A DNA stretch of 50,567 bases, from NCBI GenBank assembly GCA_000620545.1, contig JIBA01000006.1:1-50567 (forward strand), read 5' to 3'. Shown here one piece after another: positions 46,125-50,567 of this stretch. Both the position numbers and the translations under genes were made by a program. The notes below the pieces were generated by a model that was not told the origin of the DNA, did no database searches, and was given only the letters and a program-made list of their open reading frames with translations. Each line of letters opens with the position of its first letter. Positions within the stretch are counted from its first letter, which is position 1. Source of the DNA: Intrasporangiaceae bacterium URHB0013. GTDB taxonomy: Bacteria > Actinomycetota > Actinomycetes > Actinomycetales > Dermatophilaceae.

Positions 46125-47612
46125 TCACGTCGCCGTCGGCTCGCGCTCCGGGGCAGTGGCCCCCTCGGGGGCGGTGGCTTGCTGGGGGCCGTCGGTGGGC
46201 GAGCCCTCGACGTCCTCTGCGCGGGTGTGGGGCATGAGGAGACCAGCGGCGATGGTGATGAGGGCCGCGACGAGCACGGCGAGGAACACGGCGCTCGAAC
46301 CGGCCTGCACGGCCTCGCTCGACGCGTCGCCGCCGTGTGCGGCGATGACGGCGTTGGCGATGGCACCGAAGATCGCTACCCCGACGGCGCTTCCGACGGA
46401 GCGCATGAACATGTTGGTGCCCGTCACGACGGCGCGCTCGTTCCACGGCACCGACGCCTGGGCGGCGATGAGCGTCGGGGTCGCGACGAGTCCGAGCCCG
46501 AGACCGACGACGAGGCACGAGCCGGCGGTGGCCCAGACGTTCGGCGTGCTCGAGGTGAGCCACAGCGAGAGGGTGCCGAGAGCGGCGACGACGAGCCCGA
46601 TGAGCGCCGTCGGGCGGAAGCCGACGCGCATGTAGAGACGCCCCGACTGCGATGCCGAGATCGGCCATCCGATCGTCAGGGCGGCGACCGCGAGACCGGC
46701 CACGATGGGGGTGGCGCCGGTCGAACGTTCGAGGAAGGTCGGCACGTAGGACGTGAGACCGACGAGGACTGCGCCGACACCGATGCCGATGAGGCACGCC
46801 GCGACGATGAGGCGACGGGTCAGCACCTCGAGCGGCAGCACCGGCTCGGCCGCGCGCCGCTCGATGAGGAGGAAGGCGCCGAGGAGTGCGCCACCCACGG
46901 CGAAGGAGCCGATGCTCTGCCACGAGCTCCAGGCCCAGGCCTGTCCACCCTCCAGGACGGCGAGGATGAGCAGGGTCAGCGCGACCGTGAGGACGGCGGC
47001 GCCCGCGTAGTCGATCCGGTGCTTGCGGCGTTCGACGGACTCGTCGTAGTGCCGCCACAGCATGCCTGCGGCGAGCAGGCAGAAGGGGATGTTGACGAAG
47101 AAGATCCAGCGCCACGAGGCGAACTGCGAGAAGACGCCGCCGAGCGTCGGACCGACGACGGAGGAGACGGCCCAGACGCTGGCGATGTAGCCCTGGGTCT
47201 TGGCGCGCTCGGCCACCGTGTAGATGTCGGCGGCGATCGTCGTCGTCATGGGGAGCACCGCTCCGGCGCCGAGGCCTTGGACCGCCCGCATGACGATGAG
47301 CGAGCCCATGTCCCAGGCGAGGCCACAGAGGATGCTGCCGACCAGGAAGAGGCCGATGCCGAAGAGGATGACGGGCTTGCGTCCCACCGTGTCGGCGAGC
47401 TTGGCGTAGACGGGAACCGACACCGCTTGGGCGAGCAGGTAGACGGAGAAGAGCCAGGGGAACTGCGTCAGACCGCCGAGGTCCTGGACGATCGACGGGA
47501 CCGCCGTGGCCAGGATGGTCGAGTCCAGCGCGATGAGCGAGGTCGACAGCATGAGCGCGATGAGGATCGGCCCGCGGTCCGAGCGGAATCCCAGGGTGGT
47601 CGAGGTCGACAC
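46125..47612 (-). CDS. DHA2-family MFS drug-efflux-type transporter
   Basis: 495 aa, about 14 TM helices. Motif A GRKPVILFG after TM2 region, ALDSTILATAVPSI in TM1 (DHA2 motif D1 type), VVGPTLGGVF motif C in TM5 and SWRWIFFVNIPF thereafter identify the proton-coupled DHA2 efflux group. Start GTG 47612 follows AGGAGG by only three bases; an ATG at 47669 is the alternative. Drug specificity cannot be inferred. No regulator adjacent. Confidence 0.9.
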   Translation of the reverse strand: MSTSTTLGFRSDRGPILIALMLSTSLIALDSTILATAVPSIVQDLGGLTQFPWLFSVYLLAQAVSVPVYAKLADTVGRKPVILFGIGLFLVGSILCGLAWDMGSLIVMRAVQGLGAGAVLPMTTTIAADIYTVAERAKTQGYIASVWAVSSVVGPTLGGVFSQFASWRWIFFVNIPFCLLAAGMLWRHYDESVERRKHRIDYAGAAVLTVALTLLILAVLEGGQAWAWSSWQSIGSFAVGGALLGAFLLIERRAAEPVLPLEVLTRRLIVAACLIGIGVGAVLVGLTSYVPTFLERSTGATPIVAGLAVAALTIGWPISASQSGRLYMRVGFRPTALIGLVVAALGTLSLWLTSSTPNVWATAGSCLVVGLGLGLVATPTLIAAQASVPWNERAVVTGTNMFMRSVGSAVGVAIFGAIANAVIAAHGGDASSEAVQAGSSAVFLAVLVAALITIAAGLLMPHTRAEDVEGSPTDGPQQATAPEGATAPEREPTAT

Positions 47613-47916
47613 GATCCTCCTGCTGGTGTGGGGCGACAACGAGAGACAACGCGCCCGGGCGCCGTTCATTCCCGCCGAGCCGATATTTGCGCCTTTCCCC
47701 GCACACGGGGTCCGGTAGGCGCGACACTGGGGACTGACGCCGCGCGCCGTGGGTGCGTGGCGTGCCAAACTCCTCATGGTGTCGTGTGGCCGGCGTGAGG
47801 CGGCCCTGCGGCGCAGCCCCGGGCGTATGCCGTCCGGCTCACCGACGCGGCGGACATCCGGCGCGGCGGGGGACCCCGGCAGACGTCCACCCTCGTGCTC
47901 TGGAAGGAGCGCCGTG
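47613..47916. other. Divergent intergenic region, MFS / GCS2 ligase
   Basis: 304 bp. It holds GACAACGAGAGACAACG (a 7-bp direct repeat, 47633-47650), the dyad CCCCG-CACA-CGGGG (47697-47710) next to an AT-rich ATATTT likely to be part of the MFS promoter, and one GTATGCCG motif (47825-47832). No gene seen. Confidence 0.4.
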
Positions 47917-49035
47917 GTGCGAACCCTCGGGGTCGAGGAGGAGATGCTGCTCGTCGACGTCCACGACGGACGGCCACGATCGGTCTTGGGACAGGTGCTC
48001 GTTCGGGCGGCACGTCGCCATCCACCCGTCGAGGACGTGGGCCTGCACGGGGCGGTCGAGGGGGAGTTCCAGCAGCAGCAGATCGAGACGCACACCCCGC
48101 CCACCGCCGACCTGCACACGCTGCGCACCGAGATCCGGCACTGGCGCTCCGAAGCCGTGGCGGCGGCCCGCGAGACCGGCTCGAGCGTCGCCGCACTCGG
48201 CACCTCGCCGCTGCCCGTCCAGCCGGTCGGGACGAAGTCGGAGCGGTACACGTGGATGCAGGAGCGCTACCAGCTGACCGCTCGTGAGCACCTGATCTGC
48301 GGCTGCCACGTCCACGTGTCCGTCGAGAGTGACGAGGAGGGCGTGGCCGCCCTGGACCGCATCCGCGTCTGGATGCCGACCCTGCTCGCCCTCAGCGCCA
48401 ACTCGCCCTTCTGGAACGGACAGGACTCCGGGTTCGCGAGCTACCGGTCGCAGGCGCTCGCGCGGTGGCCGTCGTGGGGGCCCACCGGGCGCTTCGGCTC
48501 GGCGGACGCGTACCACCGGCTCGTCCGCGACATGGTGCTGTCGTCGGTGATCCTCGACGAGGGCATGGTGTACTTCGTCGCCCGCCTCGCGGAGCGCTAT
48601 CCGACCGTCGAGGTCCGAGCCGCCGACGTGTGCTTCACCGTCGAGGAGGCCGTGGTCATCGCGGCCCTGTGCCGCGGCCTGGTCGAGACGGCCGTGCAGG
48701 AGTGGGAGCTCGGCAAGGAGGCTCCCGACGTGCCCACGCCGATGCTTCGGCTCGCGACGTGGCAGGCCGGCCGAGAGGGTCTCGGAGGACAGCTGGTCGA
48801 CTGGAGCAGCGGCCTGCCGAAGCCCTGCTGGACGGTGGTCGACTCCCTCGTGGACCACGTGGGCCCGGCGCTCCAGGCGGCCGGCGACCTGGACATCGTC
48901 CAGAACGGCCTTGCCCTGCTGCGCGAGGAGGGGAACGGGGCGATGCGCCAGCGCGCCATGCTGGCGCGCACCGGGCGGCTCGTCGACGTCGTCGCCGAGT
49001 CGGTGCGCGCGACCGCCCTCCACGCGCCGGGCTGA
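47917..49035 (+). CDS. GCS2-family carboxylate-amine ligase (YbdK-like)
   Basis: 372 aa from the GTG at 47917, seven bases after GGAG (the adjacent GTG at 47914 is an alternative). Opens RTLGVEEEMLLVD, then EGEFQQQQIETHTPP, CGCHVHVSVES and LLALSANSPFWNG, the glutamate- and Mg-ATP-binding segments of the glutamate-cysteine ligase type 2 superfamily. YbdK-like members show weak glutamate-cysteine ligase activity. It could supply gamma-Glu-Cys for the EgtB reaction, but that is inference. Confidence 0.9.
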   Translation: MRTLGVEEEMLLVDVHDGRPRSVLGQVLVRAARRHPPVEDVGLHGAVEGEFQQQQIETHTPPTADLHTLRTEIRHWRSEAVAAARETGSSVAALGTSPLPVQPVGTKSERYTWMQERYQLTAREHLICGCHVHVSVESDEEGVAALDRIRVWMPTLLALSANSPFWNGQDSGFASYRSQALARWPSWGPTGRFGSADAYHRLVRDMVLSSVILDEGMVYFVARLAERYPTVEVRAADVCFTVEEAVVIAALCRGLVETAVQEWELGKEAPDVPTPMLRLATWQAGREGLGGQLVDWSSGLPKPCWTVVDSLVDHVGPALQAAGDLDIVQNGLALLREEGNGAMRQRAMLARTGRLVDVVAESVRATALHAPG

Positions 49036-49225
49036 GCTCGGTGACACCAACCCGAACTTCACCTGAATCGGGTGATGTGGACGGTCCGTCTGTCCTGTTG
49101 CATCGAAGGGTGCAGCGAGGTGGCAGTCCATGAGCGCAGCGATGAGCCGCACGCAGGCAACCGTGGTCCGCGTCTGAACCAGGCGACTGGTTCGACCGGT
49201 CACAGGCGTCCACCTCGCTCTGCGA

Positions 49226-49257
49226 GCACAGCCGTGCGCCGCGCGTCATGGCTGTGC
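49226..49257. terminator. Hairpin upstream of SHOCT gene
   Basis: GCACAGCC (49226-49233) pairs with GGCTGTGC (49250-49257), 16-base loop, in the 286-bp gap after the ligase gene. Terminator or leader structure; nothing else seen in the gap. Confidence 0.4.
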
Positions 49258-49321
49258 AAGCGGCGCACGTGCGTTCTCGCCGTGAGATGCATGGACGAGG
49301 TGACGAGGGAAGGACATCGAG

Positions 49322-49606
49322 ATGCCCAGGATGTTGAGAAGGGCCGCAGTGCTCGGAGCCACGGCGCACGTCGCGTCGAAACGTGGTCAGGCCCGAGGAG
49401 CAGAGGCAGCAGAGCAGCAGGCTGCGCAGGCTGAGGCAGCACAGGCGCCGCCACCGGTGGCGGCTGCTCCAGTCCCGGCTGAGGCCCCGGTGTCGCCTGC
49501 TCCCGTGGACTACGGCCAGCTGACCAAGCTCAAGGAGCTGATGGACGCCGGCGTCCTCACCCAGGAGGAGTTCGACGCGGAGAAGGCGAAGGTCCTCGCC
49601 GGGTGA
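49322..49606 (+). CDS. SHOCT domain protein
   Basis: 94 aa. A basic N-terminus, a Gln/Ala/Pro-rich linker (AEQQAAQAEAAQAPPPVAAAP) and a C-terminal SHOCT domain (LTKLKELMDAGVLTQEEFDAEKAKVLAG, about 66-93). SHOCT is a short oligomerisation motif. GAAGGA lies upstream of the ATG. Forms a pair with the DUF6325 gene 52 bp downstream. Confidence 0.85.
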   Translation: MPRMLRRAAVLGATAHVASKRGQARGAEAAEQQAAQAEAAQAPPPVAAAPVPAEAPVSPAPVDYGQLTKLKELMDAGVLTQEEFDAEKAKVLAG

Positions 49607-49658
49607 CCTCCGGCCCATCGACACCAGCAGCCGAATCGACATGCACAGGAGCAGCACC

Positions 49659-50159
49659 ATGACCCTTGGACCCGTTCAACTACTCGTCGTCAGCTTCCCC
49701 GAACCCAACTTCACCGGACGCATCGTCACTGAGCTCAACCTGCTGCGAGAAGCAGAGCTCGTCCGACTCATCGACGTCGTCGCGGTGCAGAAGACCACGG
49801 ACGGCGAGCTGGTCGCCCTCCAGTGGAGCGACCTCTCGGTCGACGAGGCCGAAGACCTGGGTGCGACGGTCGGTGCACTGATCGGGCTCGGGCGCGGTGA
49901 CGCCGACGCCGTGGCCGCAGGGGCACGAGTCGGTCGGGACGCCGGCGCCGACGGGCACCTGATCGACGACTCCGAGGTGTGGAACGTCGCGGACTCCATC
50001 GAGGAGGGCGGTGCCGCCCTGATCGCGCTCATCGAGCATTCCTGGGCAGCGCCACTGCGCGACGCGATCCTCGAGGCCGGCGGGGTTCCGGTCAGCGACG
50101 GGTGGGTCCACCCCATGGACCTCGTCGAGATCGGCATGGCCAGCTCGCTTCCAGCCTGA
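49659..50159 (+). CDS. DUF6325 family protein
   Basis: 166 aa from the ATG at 49659 (CAGGAG 7 bases upstream); an ATG six codons earlier overlaps that ribosome site. LGPVQLLVVSFPEPNFTGRIVTELNLLREAELVRLIDVVAVQKTTDGELVALQWSDL is the typical opening of this family, which is often next to SHOCT genes. The middle has an Asp/Ala-rich loop; no TM segment. Function unknown. Last gene before the IS. Confidence 0.8.
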   Translation: MTLGPVQLLVVSFPEPNFTGRIVTELNLLREAELVRLIDVVAVQKTTDGELVALQWSDLSVDEAEDLGATVGALIGLGRGDADAVAAGARVGRDAGADGHLIDDSEVWNVADSIEEGGAALIALIEHSWAAPLRDAILEAGGVPVSDGWVHPMDLVEIGMASSLPA

Positions 50160-50184
50160 GCTCACGAAACCGCAGAAAACGAAG

Positions 50185-50215
50185 GAGCCGGACCTACATC
50201 GCATAGGTCCGGCTC
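50185..50215 (+). terminator. Terminator of SHOCT-DUF6325 operon
   Basis: GAGCCGGACCTA (50185-50196) pairs with TAGGTCCGGCTC (50204-50215), 7-base loop, followed by ATTCC. Confidence 0.75.
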
Positions 50216-50254
50216 ATTCCGATGTCCTGAGACATCACACCGTCGGGGTGACAG

Positions 50255-50567
50255 TGTCTGGTCTCAGGACATCCGCGACAGGTGTCTCAAGACATCGGCG
50301 ACACCCTGTCTCGGATCATCGGCGACGGGGTCGGGTGCGGTCGATGCTCAGCCATGTCAAAGGCACGACTGGTGATCACCGCCCTGCTCAGCGAACGTCA
50401 GACGGTTTCCGAGGTGGCCGATCGCTACGGGGTGCACCGCTCCTGGGTGTACCGCCTCAAGGCCCGGTACGACCACGAGGGCGAGGCCGCGTTCGAGCCC
50501 AGGTCACGTCGCCCTCGCACCAGCCCCACCACGACCCCGGACACGACCATCGAGCTCGTGCTGCGGC
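50255..50567 (+). mobile_element. Right-end partial IS481-type element
   Basis: Starts TGTCTGGTCTCAGGACATC and continues through three ~23-bp direct repeats into a transposase gene cut by the window end. Bases 50255-50348 match 94-1 exactly in reverse complement. Confidence 0.85.
50354..50567 (+). CDS. IS481 family transposase (N-terminal part, runs off window)
   Basis: 71 codons visible: MSKARLVITALLSERQTV, SEVADRYGVHRSWVYRLKAR and YDHEGEAAFEPRSRRPRT. This is the N-terminal helix-turn-helix/leucine-zipper-like module of IS481 transposases; the DDE integrase core lies beyond the window. The frame is intact as far as seen. Confidence 0.88.
   Translation, partial: MSKARLVITALLSERQTVSEVADRYGVHRSWVYRLKARYDHEGEAAFEPRSRRPRTSPTTTPDTTIELVLR

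Overview
The window is high-GC actinobacterial chromosome. GTG starts are common, there are SRP-RNA, dnaX and recR, an alpha2beta2-type aspartokinase, ergothioneine genes, an Eis acetyltransferase, LytR_C and MmyB-like XRE regulators. The gene set suits Micrococcales, perhaps Intrasporangiaceae; that placement is inference. It is mostly ordinary housekeeping and accessory chromosome. Both ends lie inside copies of one IS481-type element in opposite orientation: bases 1-94 are the exact reverse complement of 50255-50348. The 50 kb is therefore either a draft contig broken at a repeat or a segment bounded by inverted IS copies.

Layout. 0.2-8 kb: small-molecule redox genes with divergent, palindrome-bearing promoters (alpha/beta hydrolase with NAD(P)-binding protein; SDR with XRE regulator; NTF2-like protein with aldo/keto reductase), plus an Hsp70-like chaperone with a small helical partner. 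8-16.5 kb: secreted BNR-type protein, TetR regulator divergent from a two-gene membrane operon, a dual-specificity phosphatase fused end to end with HAD remnants, an APH-type kinase and a second XRE regulator. 16.5-20.7 kb: HerA-like ATPase, a conserved 98-aa protein, LytR_C protein, ornithine carbamoyltransferase, tRNA-Ser(GGA) and the small SRP RNA. 20.7-30.6 kb: LacI/MFS pair with two operators, Eis acetyltransferase, ABC pair, DUF3817 protein, a frameshifted membrane gene abutting a TetR remnant, and egtB-egtD. 30.8-41.8 kb: dnaX, methyltransferase, acyltransferase, NicT metal transporter, aminotransferase, recR, DUF5063 protein, aspartokinase and a secreted YCF48-like protein. 42-50.2 kb: FAD oxidoreductase, topoisomerase IB, flavin-type stress protein, secreted protein, DHA2 MFS, GCS2-type ligase, SHOCT and DUF6325 proteins, then the IS481 transposase start.

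How the genes work together. egtB/egtD make ergothioneine; the GCS2-type ligase at 47.9 kb could in principle supply gamma-glutamylcysteine. dnaX, recR, TopIB and the HerA-like ATPase serve DNA replication and repair. Many genes here have a TAnnnT -10 element ending 6-7 bases before the start codon, which points to leaderless mRNAs. The most unusual signal is the 8-mer GTATGCCG/CGGCATAC: I found 22 exact copies, balanced on both strands, where base composition predicts about two. In coding DNA it nearly always occurs as Tyr-Ala (TAT GCC) or Ala-Tyr (GCA TAC) in codons otherwise uncommon here. I did not find a clear defence island, CRISPR array, prophage or biosynthetic cluster.
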